NCBI GenBank assembly: GCA_020747015.1
Contig: JAGTJM010000009.1
Location: forward strand, 372,001 to 436,000
Direction: 5' to 3'
Origin: Pyrenochaeta sp. MPI-SDFR-AT-0127
Taxonomy: Eukaryota > Ascomycota > Dothideomycetes > Pleosporales > Cucurbitariaceae
DNA: 64,000 bases
The notes below the pieces were generated by a model, which saw only the letters and a list, made by a program, of their open reading frames with translations, ran no database searches and was not told the origin of the DNA. Positions 54,239 to 64,000 of this stretch are shown here, in pieces (position 1 is the first letter of the stretch; each line of letters opens with the position of its first letter). A program made the translations under genes and the position numbers.

Positions 54239-54928
54239 GGTGGTATAGTTGCAGCAGGTGAAGCTTGAGCTTCATGTGTCGCGGGGTTTGGGACACATTT
54301 CGAGATCGAGGAGCGCCGCGGCCGGACTGGGTTCTGATTGGGTCAACGTCTTCCTCTCACCAAGATGCTCGTCCGCTTTCAGTACTACAAAGCTAAAATT
54401 AAGCTAGCATGCTACACTCTTGGGGTTTTCATGGTATGCATGGAAGTTGTGATATCGAGGCCTGTAAAACACGTCGCATGTGGTGGGATTCATGAGGCAA
54501 CAATCACGAGCAGAAATGATGATGACAATATCGAGTCAAATTGGCGCAGGCCAGTCCTGCCGGACAGCCTGATATAAGTTCTCAATCCTACAGCAGCCAT
54601 ATCAAGATGTCGTTCACAGCAATCTTCCTTTCCTCCTCTCTGTTCCTGTCAGACATGCGAAAGGGTAAAGTGATGTAAAGATCCGATGAGATAAGGGTAC
54701 CATACCATAAACTCCATTACTCTCGCATGCAAACGTCTCCACATTCGCCCTGGCGCACATGAGATTCGAGACTTGCGTCAGCCGTGCAGTTCCTCCGTAG
54801 CTACTATGCCTAAGGTTTGCCAGCCTATTTTACCCAGCCCCAAATGTTCGAGTGGTGTTCATAGTAAAGCTCTCCGCGTGACATTGAGAAAAGGTCTTTG
54901 TAAAGTGTTCAACTTTTCGTGCATCAAA
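54239..54928. other. Intergenic region, glucosidase I to SNRNP27
   Basis: About 690 bases containing the glucosidase I promoter and the 3' flank of the SNRNP27 gene. No gene is supported. Confidence 0.45.
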
Positions 54929-55591
54929 TCAACCCCTCGAGGGCGACAAAGGCCTATTAAATCCGCCCTGCCTATTCATGTACTGCCTGGCCTCCATCTG
55001 CTTGTCCTTGCGGACGCCGAAATTTTTGTCATTCCCTGGCACCTTTGTATTCTTGGTGCTCTTGAACCCTCCAAAACCCATGGTCTTCATCATCTCCCAC
55101 ATGTCCTCGTCCACGTCCTCGGGCTTCTCCTTCTCCTCCTTCATTTCCACATCGGGCGAATCATCGGCAGTCCTGGCAATGTCGGGGTTGACTCGAGGAC
55201 CACTGGGAGGTTTTACAGGACCACCATGGCTGGGGCGAGAGTCACTGGATCTGGGAGGAGCGCCCGAACGAGGGCCTGTAGGTGGCGCGCGATCTCGGTC
55301 TGCTCGGTAGTCGTTTCGCCCTCCATCATCTCGATCTCGTCCTCGTCCTCTTCCACGGTCGCTTCTGCCTCTGCCGCCTCTGCCACCACTGTCGCGCTCA
55401 TCTCGCCGAAAGGGCGACCGTGAGCGGTAGCGGTTGTCGCGTCGGCCGCCGCCATCTCGCCGTGGGCTGCGTGATCGGTTGCGCCGTTCGTTGGGTGTGC
55501 CTCCTCGTTCGCGGTCGCCTGTGCGACCTTCTCGAGGCTCGCGGCGGCTGTCTCGATCACGGTGGCGATCGCGTCGCTCGTTATCTGACAT
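54929..55591 (-). CDS. SNRNP27: U4/U6.U5 tri-snRNP 27 kDa protein
   Basis: Intron-free frame of 220 residues. The first 130 residues are an RS/RD/RGG-rich region (Arg-Asp-Arg, Arg-Ser-Arg-Ser-Pro-Arg-Arg, Gly-Arg-Gly-Arg). An acidic Met-Glu block (Asp-Val-Glu-Met-Lys-Glu-Glu) precedes the conserved C-terminal domain: Met-Lys-Thr-Met-Gly-Phe-Gly-Gly-Phe-Lys-Ser-Thr-Lys-Asn-Thr-Lys-Val, then Arg-Gln-Tyr-Met-Asn-Arg-Gln-Gly-Gly-Phe-Asn-Arg-Pro-Leu. This ending is diagnostic of SNRNP27, which stabilises the U4/U6.U5 tri-snRNP and influences 5' splice site choice. It is absent from budding yeast but present in most filamentous fungi. Long antisense frames over it are compositional shadows. Confidence 0.95.
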   Translation of the reverse strand: MSDNERRDRHRDRDSRREPREGRTGDRERGGTPNERRNRSRSPRRDGGGRRDNRYRSRSPFRRDERDSGGRGGRGRSDRGRGRGRDRDDGGRNDYRADRDRAPPTGPRSGAPPRSSDSRPSHGGPVKPPSGPRVNPDIARTADDSPDVEMKEEKEKPEDVDEDMWEMMKTMGFGGFKSTKNTKVPGNDKNFGVRKDKQMEARQYMNRQGGFNRPLSPSRG

Positions 55592-56008
55592 GGTGGTATT
55601 GTTTGTGCTGTGAGTGAGTGAGGAAGGACGCTGGTGCGGGAGCGAATGGGAAATTGTAGGCTAAGGCAATATGACGCTAACGGCATCCTTCCGCGTTGGG
55701 ACAGAGCCTCTAACACATTCACTGCATTAACAACAGGCATGCACAAGGCCAACAACCTACCTAGCATGGCATTACAAATCGATGCCATATAGCTCTTCAT
55801 TGGTAACTTATCTATCACACATAGCGCGGTGCCAAAAGTACAGTTGCGCAAACATGGCACTCCGTCGTACATATTCAATTCTTCTCAAAGTAGCCCCATA
55901 ACGCCAGTCTATGCAGGGTATCTATTTCATGCTTCCATCAAAACCACCACGAGAGCCTTCTAGCATATGTTCATTGTCCATTTTTACGGATTTATGTCCT
56001 TCCCGCAT
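55592..56008. other. Intergenic region, SNRNP27 to Elp5
   Basis: About 415 bases with the SNRNP27 promoter. A frame at 55213-55878 on the minus strand overlaps SNRNP27 and is a shadow. Confidence 0.45.
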
Positions 56009-57025
56009 CTAGATCTCATCTTCTTCCTCGTCAAAGTCGTCTTCAACACCCATGTCATACAGAATCCTGCCGCCCTCCCCTCCCTCACCCTTTTGTGCGT
56101 CAAAGTAGGGAAGTACAACACCTTCACGGGCTTGCTTCTGCTTGTCGGTAAGCCCAAGGCTAAAGGTAGATTCCATCTCGTTGTCAGCAGCATTGACCGT
56201 ATTGGCAAATTCTTGCCTGCCGTAAGCAGGTACTTGATCAAGGAGTGTGACAAATTCTTGCTTCAGTGTCCCAAAGGGCAGACCCGCGGCAGGGACATTG
56301 TAGTCAGATTGCTGGGCGGCGCGTAGGAAGTAGGTTTCGCTCTCTGGACGACCAGATTTGCGTCGAAACTCAGTTTCAAGAACGATGCCGCGATTATCAT
56401 TCGCGGTGAGACACTGCACTATCCCTTCAGCTCCTTGGAGTAGACCATGAGTCGGTTCGGCTAAGCTGCGCTCTCTGGCAGCTTTGACCGCGAGGACGTG
56501 TGCGAATGATTTGCAGGTGATGACTGTCGTTGCCATGTACTTGAGTAGGTCAAGTGGCTGTGGGATGTATGGATTTTGTGAGTGTTGCACCGGAAGGACA
56601 TCTTGGTGGTAGACGCCCACAAGGTTGGAAGTAAATTCAACTGCGACCAGATTGAATAGTGCACCCATCTCGACATTCTTGACGTTGAGCAGTTCGTACA
56701 ATGAGTCGACGATAACGAGGCTCTCTTTGGCGTTGCTCATGGCTCTACGGAGCTCCTCTAAAATCTGATCCCCGCTCTGATCGCTATAGGCGGGGATACT
56801 GCGAACGCTTGGGTGAAATCGTGATGACTCAAAAGAAATGACGACAATGTTGACATTGCGAGACAGACTGCGGCGGACAAGTTCGGCGACAAGTGGCATT
56901 GCGCGCTGATTCAAATCATCGAGAATGAGTGTAAAGGGTGAAGCATGGGTGCGAATGTTGAGGACCTTGGACATAAGGTGTATTGAATGACGCTGGTATT
57001 GCACAAGACTTGCTGACCGAGCCAT
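56009..57025 (-). CDS. ELP5: Elongator complex subunit Elp5
   Basis: The frame is open to 57148, but the first ATG is at 57025, giving 338 residues. Characteristic features are Phe-Thr-Leu-Ile-Leu-Asp-Asp-Leu-Asn-Gln near residue 30, Val-Val-Ile-Ser-Phe-Glu, Leu-Val-Ile-Val-Asp-Ser-Leu-Tyr-Glu-Leu, Tyr-Leu-Leu-Lys type strands of the RecA-like fold, and the acidic C-terminal tail Asp-Asp-Phe-Asp-Glu-Glu-Glu-Asp. Between them are Thr-Phe-Ser-Leu-Gly-Leu-Thr-Asp-Lys-Gln and Pro-Phe-Gly-Thr-Leu-Lys. Elp5 forms the Elp456 hexamer that binds tRNA in Elongator, which modifies wobble uridines (cm5U). It is an inactive RecA-like ATPase relative. An additional start inside the same frame (Met-Ser-Lys) is possible. 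Confidence 0.9.
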   Translation of the reverse strand: MARSASLVQYQRHSIHLMSKVLNIRTHASPFTLILDDLNQRAMPLVAELVRRSLSRNVNIVVISFESSRFHPSVRSIPAYSDQSGDQILEELRRAMSNAKESLVIVDSLYELLNVKNVEMGALFNLVAVEFTSNLVGVYHQDVLPVQHSQNPYIPQPLDLLKYMATTVITCKSFAHVLAVKAARERSLAEPTHGLLQGAEGIVQCLTANDNRGIVLETEFRRKSGRPESETYFLRAAQQSDYNVPAAGLPFGTLKQEFVTLLDQVPAYGRQEFANTVNAADNEMESTFSLGLTDKQKQAREGVVLPYFDAQKGEGGEGGRILYDMGVEDDFDEEEDEI

Positions 57026-57766
57026 GATGAATGTAGGTAGGCGAGATCCCGGTTCGAGCGTATGTATGTGGCCGGCAAAGGTTCCTTGTCCTGATGGACA
57101 GCAATAAAACCCGTCAAAAGGAAGACAAGATTTCTTCTCGCAGATCAATAAGCTATTCTATTAAGCTGCTGTCCTTCGGATCGAGATGTTGCGATTTTTA
57201 AGAGTCTGAAATGCGGCTGCATACGGAACCTTATTAGCGTGGTCGAGGTTTGGATTATAGATAATCTTGAATCAGAGCTGACGTCGACTTGACTTGGAGA
57301 CTTTTGCAGATAGAGGCACAGATAGATGTTGCTGCTTAACGGAGGTTTGGAACGAAGTTGAATGACATCTTCCTTGCGATGCGATGGAAGTGAAGATCAG
57401 AATTGACATACCTCAGGCAAAAGACTGCTTCGGTATGGTGTGCTCGCACTCTTGGGTTCCTAATGTAAATTTAGAGACAAATTAAAATTCTACTAAGCGT
57501 ATATATAATATGGATTAGGCTTTACTCTCAAGATTATGCCGCAGTGTGGTGAAGGTCTTGGCGAAGCAAGTGAAGGTTGTGTGAAAGCTCAAAGCGAGGC
57601 TAGCTCACAATCGGCTAGCTCCCTTCCGGACTTAGGCAGTTACATTGCCGGCCCCGCGTCACACCAATGCGCAATGCTCATATCACTGGGACATTCTTTT
57701 AGAGGTACATAGCAAGGCCAAGGTAGCGCGTGCCGCCATGGTGAGGTTTCCGTTGCCAACTTCGTC
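57026..57766. promoter_or_regulatory. Divergent promoter region, Elp5 and SDR gene
   Basis: About 740 bases. It includes a short upstream frame (57738-57770) that overlaps the SDR start codon and has the strong context GCCGCCATGG. Otherwise nothing is seen. Confidence 0.45.
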
Positions 57767-59147
57767 ATGAGCAACGCGGTTCCATCCTCGTCAAAGCCCT
57801 CGCGCCCGCGGTCCCCGCATTTCCCACCACACAATGCACCACGCGTCTGGTTCATTACGAGAGGAGTATCTCCAATTGCCATCGCTTTGGCCAGACAGGT
57901 ACTCGAGCATGGCGATTACGTTGTAGCGGGCGTCATGCCAATTGAGTTCGAGAAAAGAGAAGGCCAAAGCGAGGATTTCCGCACTTTTCTCGAAGACGTG
58001 AAGAAGACTGAGCGATGGCGAGAGCGATTAAGAGTTGTTGGCCTGGATGGCCGGTAAGTTATATCATCATGATTAGATGTTTAAAGACGCTGAACATGTC
58101 CAGAATAGTTGGCCAATGTCAGGCAGCGGTTGCTGAGGCTGTCGAAGCTTTTGGGCGTATCGATGTCCTCTTGTGCGCTGCCAGTGAAGGTACAATCGCC
58201 AAACTTACAATCCACTTCTCAGAACACTATTAACAATACGGCAGCTATAATCGGTGCCGTTGAAGAATTATCTCAAAGCAACCGAACCATCAGCCTTGTA
58301 GATGAGATTTTTGAGATCAATTTCTTCGCCAATGTGAACATCATCAAAGCTATACTTCCTGTAATGAGAGAACGGAAAAATGGTCATATTATAGTGATCA
58401 CAGGCATTAGTAAGCTTCTCTCCAAGGCCACCCTATTCGAAATCTAACCGTTTACAGCTGGCCACCTCGGCACTCCTGGGCTTGGGATGTACTGTTCCTC
58501 ACAATGGGCCATCGAGGGATATTGCGATGTATGACAAATTTGGAAACATTTGTCAGCCCAGTTTTAACAAAGTACAGAGTCTAGCATACGAAATCGCCCC
58601 ATTTAACGTCAAAATGTCCATCATGCAAGCGAACATGGAAGTAAACGTACTCACGAACCGTATTACATCCGTTCCACCCATGTCCGAGTACTTACAAGGA
58701 GAAAACCCTGCTCCACTTGCCCGTGAGATCTTCTCAGGTCTCCTGGACAAGTTAGAACGCATCGACAACCCACACCTCGCTTACGAAGACCAAAAATCAC
58801 CAGCTGACAGCGTATCGACCACGAGTCCGGACGCAATTATGCACGAGCCGACGATGGGTGATTTACTAAGTTCTGACACTGTGACGAGCTTGTATGCGCC
58901 GCTGCCAAGCAGTGTGAAGGGTAATTTGATTGCGGAAACTGTGCATGCACTTACCGCAATTGGAGGCCATGATAACCCGCCTGCAAGGCACATTGTGGGT
59001 TCGGAGGGCGTTATGGCTGTAAAGGAGAAGTTGAAGACGACAAGTGAAGAGTTGGAAGATTTCATTGAAGTCAGTGGCGCAGTGGACATAGCGCAGAGGG
59101 ATTATGAAGTTCTAGGGAGTTTGGGGATGGATCAGGCTCTACTGTAG
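57767..59147 (+). CDS. Short-chain dehydrogenase/reductase-like protein, catalytic Lys absent
   Basis: Five exons, 57767-58053, 58104-58189, 58245-58409, 58458-58528 and 58578-59147, encode 392 residues. A Rossmann-type start (Val-Trp-Phe-Ile-Thr-Arg-Gly-Val-Ser-Pro-Ile-Ala) lacks the second and third Gly of TGxxxGIG. Later elements are Ala-Phe-Gly-Arg-Ile-Asp-Val-Leu-Leu, Ile-Phe-Glu-Ile-Asn-Phe-Phe, Gly-His-Ile-Ile-Val-Ile-Thr-Gly and Gly-Met-Tyr191-Cys-Ser-Ser-Gln195-Trp-Ala-Ile-Glu-Gly. The catalytic YxxxK is YxxxQ. A long C-terminal extension (about 100 residues) follows the core and may be regulatory. Ancestrally it is an extended SDR; enzymatic activity is doubtful. I recall fungal homologues keeping the same Gln, so this may be a conserved non-canonical subfamily rather than decay. 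Confidence 0.88.
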
Positions 59148-59443
59148 AGATTCTTCATCATGACAGTCATAAGGATGTTGGTCACTGTCTATGGATAGAC
59201 CTTCTGGAATAAAGTGATCTTGATATGCGCAAGTAGTGTCTTCATTCTCAATATCGAGCACGGTCACCAACCGTACATCATGCAAATTCCAACCTGTTTA
59301 GCCTTTTCTCTCGCCATGACAAGGCATAGGAAGTATAAGCTTGAAAGTTTGAACTGTATGATTTCTGAATATCTCGTATTGTACAACAAATAAGTATAGC
59401 GTATGATACCCAAGCCGTGCGAAATGAATTCCATTGAATTCGT
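59148..59443. other. Short intergenic stretch
   Basis: About 295 bases between the convergent SDR and CorA-like genes. No gene is seen. Confidence 0.45.
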
Positions 59444-61185
59444 TCAGACATCAGATCTCACCTCGCGGGTGGCAATTGTACACTGGCCTTTTTCTTTCTC
59501 GTTTTCTCTCCGCAGTGTCTGTGGCAAGGTCTTCCAGCCCATGTATCCATGTTTTCCTGATGGTCTCGGGGGCAGCTGGTCGACTAAGCGGCCCCTTGCG
59601 TCCAGATACCACACGCGCCAGATGACCATGACAATCACTGTCAAGGGAACTGCGATCACCCAAAGAAGCCAAAAGTCGCGTGATACAGTGATGCGAAATG
59701 GGGCATCCTCCTGGATTTTCATGAATTGTGTACCAAATCTGAGTGTCGCGGAAGTCAGTGTACGTCATTTACCATCTTGGCTACAAGCTGTTACTTACAT
59801 TCCAGCCACTGTACTAAGCGGCATAAAGATCAATGTCATAACTGCGATTGTCTTCATGCTTTGATTCTCACTCTGCATAAGCCTGCTATCCCCCTGTGTG
59901 ACGATATGGAAGGACAATTCGATGATATTCGCCATGCGTGCATCGAGACTGGCAAGCCTGCGCTGTGTCGATTGAAATAGAGTTTTTCGATATCTGAATG
60001 CTTGTCGAGTGAGCTCTTGAGAGGGATTCGGTCGGTCACCGATCACTCCTTTGTGATGGTCCCGCAGGGCATCAAGAGTTGCAAGGGCGGACTCGCAGTT
60101 TTCACGCAAGTCTTATGATTGAATTATAGCGTTAGTGTACATCTCGAGTGCATCTTGGCCATGATTACTCACATATGGTATGCTTTGCAAGGTTATGTAG
60201 ACCAGTAAAGTGGTCACTCATCAACTCTTTTGTTGCTTTGCCAGGCGTGCTTGCCATTCCCAAAGTTTGCTGATGTATTTGTTAGATTCAACCTCGTTCA
60301 CAGTGTAGAGAGGATATGTACCGTCTCAACTGTCCCAAATACATCCGAGATGGCCCAACCAGTCCGGTCTATCACTTTGTACATCTCTTCTAGAATGACC
60401 TCTAGAAACACGTATGGGTTTTGAACGAGGTCATCACAAGATGCGATGTTCATTAGCTTCCGGAAACGATCTCCAATGGTTACGGGTGCACCAAAACAGA
60501 ATAGCTCGACTTTTGCCTGCGCGGAGGCTACAGTAAGCGTACTGTCACTGCTTGAAGTTCTTGTTCGATTTGGCTTGGGAGACGACCCTCGCTGATCCCT
60601 AATTTTCAAAACGAACCCAGGTTTCAACCAAGTAAAGTTAGCGTGAGTCTGGCCTTGTGCTTCAATTCGCTTTTTATTCTTGTTGTCCTTAGCCTCTTCA
60701 GGATCTTGAATGTGTACAATCTTGTTGTTTGAGATAGCAAGATCTTTGCAGAGGAAGTGAAACCAAACGTAGATTGTACCGTCTACGTCTTTCTGCGCTG
60801 CGAATGACTGAGAGACTCCTTGCACACTCTCGTCAATAAATGCACTGGGGATCCTACACTTTTCAAAAAGTTCACCAAAGCCCTCCACCGTATCTGGTGT
60901 TGGTATATCTTGAGGCGCAAAACTATACTTATTAGCAAGTACCTCGACGCGAATTGGTAGTACCTACATCACTCGGACTACTCCTTGACTTCGTGATTCC
61001 AATTCTTCCACTGATCGAAGGCCGCTGATCTCGACTCCATCTGGCGTACTCTGCGACCATTCAAAGACGTGTAAGGGTATGTTTGCATTGGATGCATCGC
61101 GCTTGCCTGGAACAGATTTTGGTACTTTGGCTTTGAACTCTTCCAGAGGGCGACGATCTGCGGTCAAGCTTCGAAATGATGCCAT
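59444..61185 (-). CDS. CorA-like (fungal Mg2+ transporter family) membrane protein
   Basis: Five exons on the minus strand, 61185-60968, 60922-60322, 60269-60173, 60111-59799 and 59738-59444, encode 507 residues. The N-terminal 380 residues are soluble, with coiled-coil-like helices (Asp-Ala-Leu-Arg-Asp-His-His-Lys; Arg-Arg-Leu-Ala-Ser-Leu-Asp-Ala-Arg-Met). Two membrane spans lie near the C-terminus: Ala-Val-Met-Thr-Leu-Ile-Phe-Met-Pro-Leu-Ser-Thr-Val-Ala-Gly-Ile-Phe-Gly, then Phe-Trp-Leu-Leu-Trp-Val-Ile-Ala-Val-Pro-Leu. This layout is that of fungal CorA-like proteins. The classic Gly-Met-Asn after the first span is not present (Gly-Ile-Phe-Gly-Thr-Gln), so ion conduction is uncertain. The N-terminus may begin further upstream (see findings). 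Confidence 0.8.
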
Positions 61186-62846
61186 CTTCTGCTGCCCTAA
61201 ATGACTTCCTTAAACTTTGGGAGCTTATCGAACTGGAAACCCAGTATCTAGATGTTCTTATGAATTTGGCGCAAGAAATCAAATAGTGAAGCCGGACGTA
61301 CTGAAAACTGTGATATCAATTAGCAGACCCACCCTTTCATGCAAGTAACCGAGATCTGTAGAGCTTGTCTTCGGTCTCGTGCTCTCTGTAAGCATGGTGA
61401 GTAAATTACCCGAGTCTCGCTACACCGACCCGTCTCTGAAAGCTAATTACAGCCTGCATGTGAAGGCGGTATCGAATTTCTGTGAATTCGTCTCCTGACA
61501 CGCAAACCTCCGCGACGAGCGGCTCTGTACCCGAATCCTTCAGCTTTGTCCGAAAAGAGAAGACTGTCACACAAGCTGAAGCAGCTGGTAATTTATTCCA
61601 ACCTATTGCGTGTGACCGTGGGGGCGGAAAGGCGCTCCACACGATAGGGGTATAGTGTTGTGGCGCAAGGCCTAGGAAGCCAAGATACCAATCGGGTGGG
61701 CATCTCACCGATCATTACAACCAATGCGAGAAAGCGAGGTGTACTATGCCAGTCAACACTTCACATATCAGCACCGCTGGGTGTATCTCGTAGGATAGCA
61801 AGAACATAAGCAGCGCTCAAAAGAACGAGGCCTTTAAGCTTTATTATCGTGGAAACAATACGGAAATTTTCGCAGCGGGTTGCAGCTCATGGGGCTGAAG
61901 TAGGGCTGAAACCTTGCGACCAAGCATTTTTTTAATCACAGCTCGATCTGTATGCATCGCGGCTCGAGTCACAACGTGAGTCAACCAATAGAACATTTCT
62001 AATACTCGAGCAGAGATCAGCGGTCGCGTTATGTCGACCTCCCGGTTAGCGCCCGTCTTTCGCCTGCGGCTGACAGTGCACCTTATACCACTTTCCTGTT
62101 CTTAAATCAGGTACAGATTTCTAGAATAACGCCAATTGACTTTCTTTGTCAGTATTGTATGCCGTCGTAATTCTACGAGGTTACAAAAGTAGCTGCATAC
62201 AGAAAGTGCATGTAGCTATCACCAATCTTCAATCTGAACGAGGGTGCATGAAATATTGACGCCCCTACCGTAGTAAAGACATAGTGATCTACGATTCAGC
62301 CCGCGCCTGCGGTTTGCTGCATGACGGAGTTTCCCACCTGGAAGCGATACGAAACAGCCGGGGTGGGGGGGGCCATGCGGCCCATTGTCTCGGCGTCCAC
62401 AGCCATCAAGAGTGCCTAAGTTTAGGACTTGCTGGGTTCTGGATGGTGTAGCGCCTGCAGCATGGCGTCTCTGCGGCACCATATTCGGCCTACCAACAAC
62501 TATCGGCAACTCTTTCGACTCTGGCTCTCACTAGTGGCGACGGCTTGAGACGCCGGCATACTCAAATGAGAATGTGCAGTGAGTGGAACACAGAGTTTGC
62601 CAATAAACCGATCAGCTGTCGGGCTGAGCCTCAAGGTGGAGATTCAAGTGCTGGATTCGAGGCCATAGTAGACTGCAAGGATATGGGTCAATTTTGACCA
62701 GGGTTGGTCTACTGTTCTTGGCCCAGACTTTTGGCCTTGAGCCATGGAACATGATAAGATTAGAGTCTTTCCGCCCTTCAACTTCGACTCTAAGGAATTC
62801 AGCCCCAGGGATCTGATCGCTTGAGTGGCTGATGTCTCGTATTTGA
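61186..62846. other. Intergenic region upstream of CorA-like gene
   Basis: About 1.66 kb. The minus-strand frame at 61406-61708 starts at GTG; it may be part of an upstream exon or remnant but is unsupported. A G-run lies at 62364-62372. No gene is confirmed. Confidence 0.4.
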
Positions 62847-64000
62847 ATGGTATGAAGGGCTCCAGATCTTTTCCTCAGATTGTATCAATCCCTAATTCTA
62901 TTTAGGCCTACGCCCCGAACTTTCCTGGCAGACACGGTGGTGGATACGATCCTAACTCTCAAAACGGTGGCCCTTTTGTGCAAGTTCCATCTTACTACTC
63001 AACTCCGGTTCGAAGCCTTTGAGTTACCACTCATACCAACATCGCCAACTGACAAGTCACAGAGTCCCCCAGTTCACTGTGGTGGAGGGAACTACGACCC
63101 TAACTCTCCCTTCAAACAACCCCAAGTGATAGTCCAACCAGCGCCAGTCGCAGCACCAATTTTTCACCCACAAGCGACGAACTTTTCTCAGGTATATATG
63201 ATGAATGTTTCCCTCCTCATAGATCGCGCTTTTGACAAGATTTACAAGTCGTCTACTCCGTACTATCCTCAACCTCACCAACAACAGGCACAATACCATA
63301 ACACTTCGCCAAGTTTATTATCCCAGCTGTGTGCCTGCCTAAGATAGATTAAATCCGAGATCTCAAGCCACGATGGTTTCTAAGGAGGCTCAATCATCTG
63401 CGCATGAAGTTGCACAGTATGGGAACGGCACTTATCAGGGTGATGCACCAGTAGCAGTCAATACGCAAGGTCGATCATATATCGAGGTCCGGTTGCCTCA
63501 GCACATTAATAATATTGTTCGGTATCTGACTTTACATAGCGAGATGGACCGATGCGCTTGCGCGGCTACCGTCATATATTTGACCCTTACACGACAGTCA
63601 AATGGGGCTTCCCTAACTTCTATCGCAAGCCATCCCTTGGCTACCAGAAGCTTGGTCAAAACCGCCATCGGGACGTCTTTGATAGGGAGTGGGCGGGAGA
63701 TTACGATGACCGCTACATCTCTTGTAAGTGTCTATGTCAGAAGTAAATGTATAGCCAGACTAACATTGAATGAAGCATGGGATGGGAAAATCTCGAAATT
63801 GGTAGTTCAGGCTGTTGATGATATCTACGATAACAATACAGGATCCACATACAGGCGTACTTTCATTCGCAACATTGCGCCTCTGTACCTCAGATTGGCA
63901 AATTGGCCCTTCAACCACGTTGACTACTCAAAGAATGGAGGAAAACCCACTAGCGAGGGTATGTCACATCACAACTTTGTATGGCTGCAACTCTAACAGA
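62847..64000 (+). CDS. Multi-exon gene with GGG-YDPNS repeats, runs off the right edge
   Basis: I do not recognise this gene. A model with exons 62847-62849 (ATG only), 62906-63007, 63057-63191, 63240-63312, 63368-63486, 63540-63723 and 63776 onward reads through in one frame. The N-terminal part is rich in Gly, Pro, Gln, Asn and Ser with two copies of a Gly-Gly-Gly-(Asn)-Tyr-Asp-Pro-Asn-Ser motif, then a Gln/Pro-rich stretch. The later part (from about 63540) looks folded: Asp-Pro-Tyr-Thr-Thr-Val-Lys-Trp-Gly-Phe-Pro-Asn-Phe-Tyr-Arg-Lys and Asp-Asp-Arg-Tyr-Ile-Ser-Ser-Trp-Asp-Gly-Lys. A donor GTATGT at 63959 suggests it continues beyond 64000; otherwise a stop is at 63994-63996. Several introns have weak donors, and this could be two genes. 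The ATG-only first exon is the least certain part. Confidence 0.4.

Noticed and set aside
54773..55878. Long frames on both strands over the SNRNP27 gene
   Set aside because: They mirror the Arg/Asp/Ser-rich coding of SNRNP27 and show no domain; compositional shadows.
61406..61708. Minus-strand 100-residue frame
   Set aside because: Begins at GTG and has no recognisable domain; it may belong to the 5' end of the CorA-like gene but cannot be joined convincingly.

Overview
This is a stretch of nuclear DNA from a filamentous ascomycete (Pezizomycotina). Introns are short (about 48-110 nt) with GTAAGT-like donors, CTAAC/CTGAC branch sites and CAG/TAG acceptors. Genes lie on both strands without operons, and the content is typical of the group: But2-domain secreted protein, fungal CorA-like transporter, DUF4267 protein, Zn2Cys6 regulator, Sld7. 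A Dothideomycete is my best guess, but this rests on general impression rather than a marker gene. I see no transposon, virus, CRISPR array or rRNA. All exon boundaries were placed by hand from splice consensus, reading frame and family similarity; frames and lengths were checked arithmetically.

Layout, left to right. 0-8 kb: a SWIM zinc-finger protein (-), a 3.1 kb low-complexity non-coding block, a SWIRM-domain protein (+) and a CDC50/LEM3 flippase subunit (+, six exons). 8-17 kb: secreted M43 metalloprotease (+), a possible 95-aa protein (+), a But2-domain secreted protein and a GH17 glucanase (both -, 45 bp apart and possibly one gene), and a kelch-repeat membrane protein (-). 19-25 kb: proteasome alpha5 (+) facing QCR10 of complex III (-), an MFS transporter (-) and an unrecognised small protein (-). 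26-31 kb: two F-box proteins in tandem (+).

30.9-36.5 kb is a tyrosine-catabolism neighbourhood. A TTC36-like TPR gene (-) shares a promoter region with 4-hydroxyphenylpyruvate dioxygenase (+), which converges on an Aro80/HmgR-like Zn2Cys6 regulator (-). 38.7-43.4 kb holds two divergent metal transporters, a ZIP importer (-) and a Mn-type CDF exporter (+). 43.8-51 kb has an orphan protein (-), a DUF4267 membrane protein (+), a tRNA-Trp(CCA) gene (+), Sld7 (+) and a small secreted protein (+). 51.6-61.2 kb is a housekeeping block: glucosidase I (-), SNRNP27 (-), Elp5 (-), a degenerate SDR (+) and a CorA-like transporter (-). A multi-exon gene with GGG-YDPNS repeats runs off the right edge.

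The two most notable observations are as follows. (1) The tRNA-Trp gene carries, besides an ordinary 13-nt anticodon-loop intron, a 56-nt insert at position 53/54 of the T arm. That insert looks like a spliceosomal intron (GTAAGC...CTGAC...TTCAG); removing both gives a 72-nt cloverleaf. (2) A TTC36 homologue sits head-to-head with HPPD; mammalian TTC36 is reported to stabilise HPD, so the physical link suggests the partnership is ancient.
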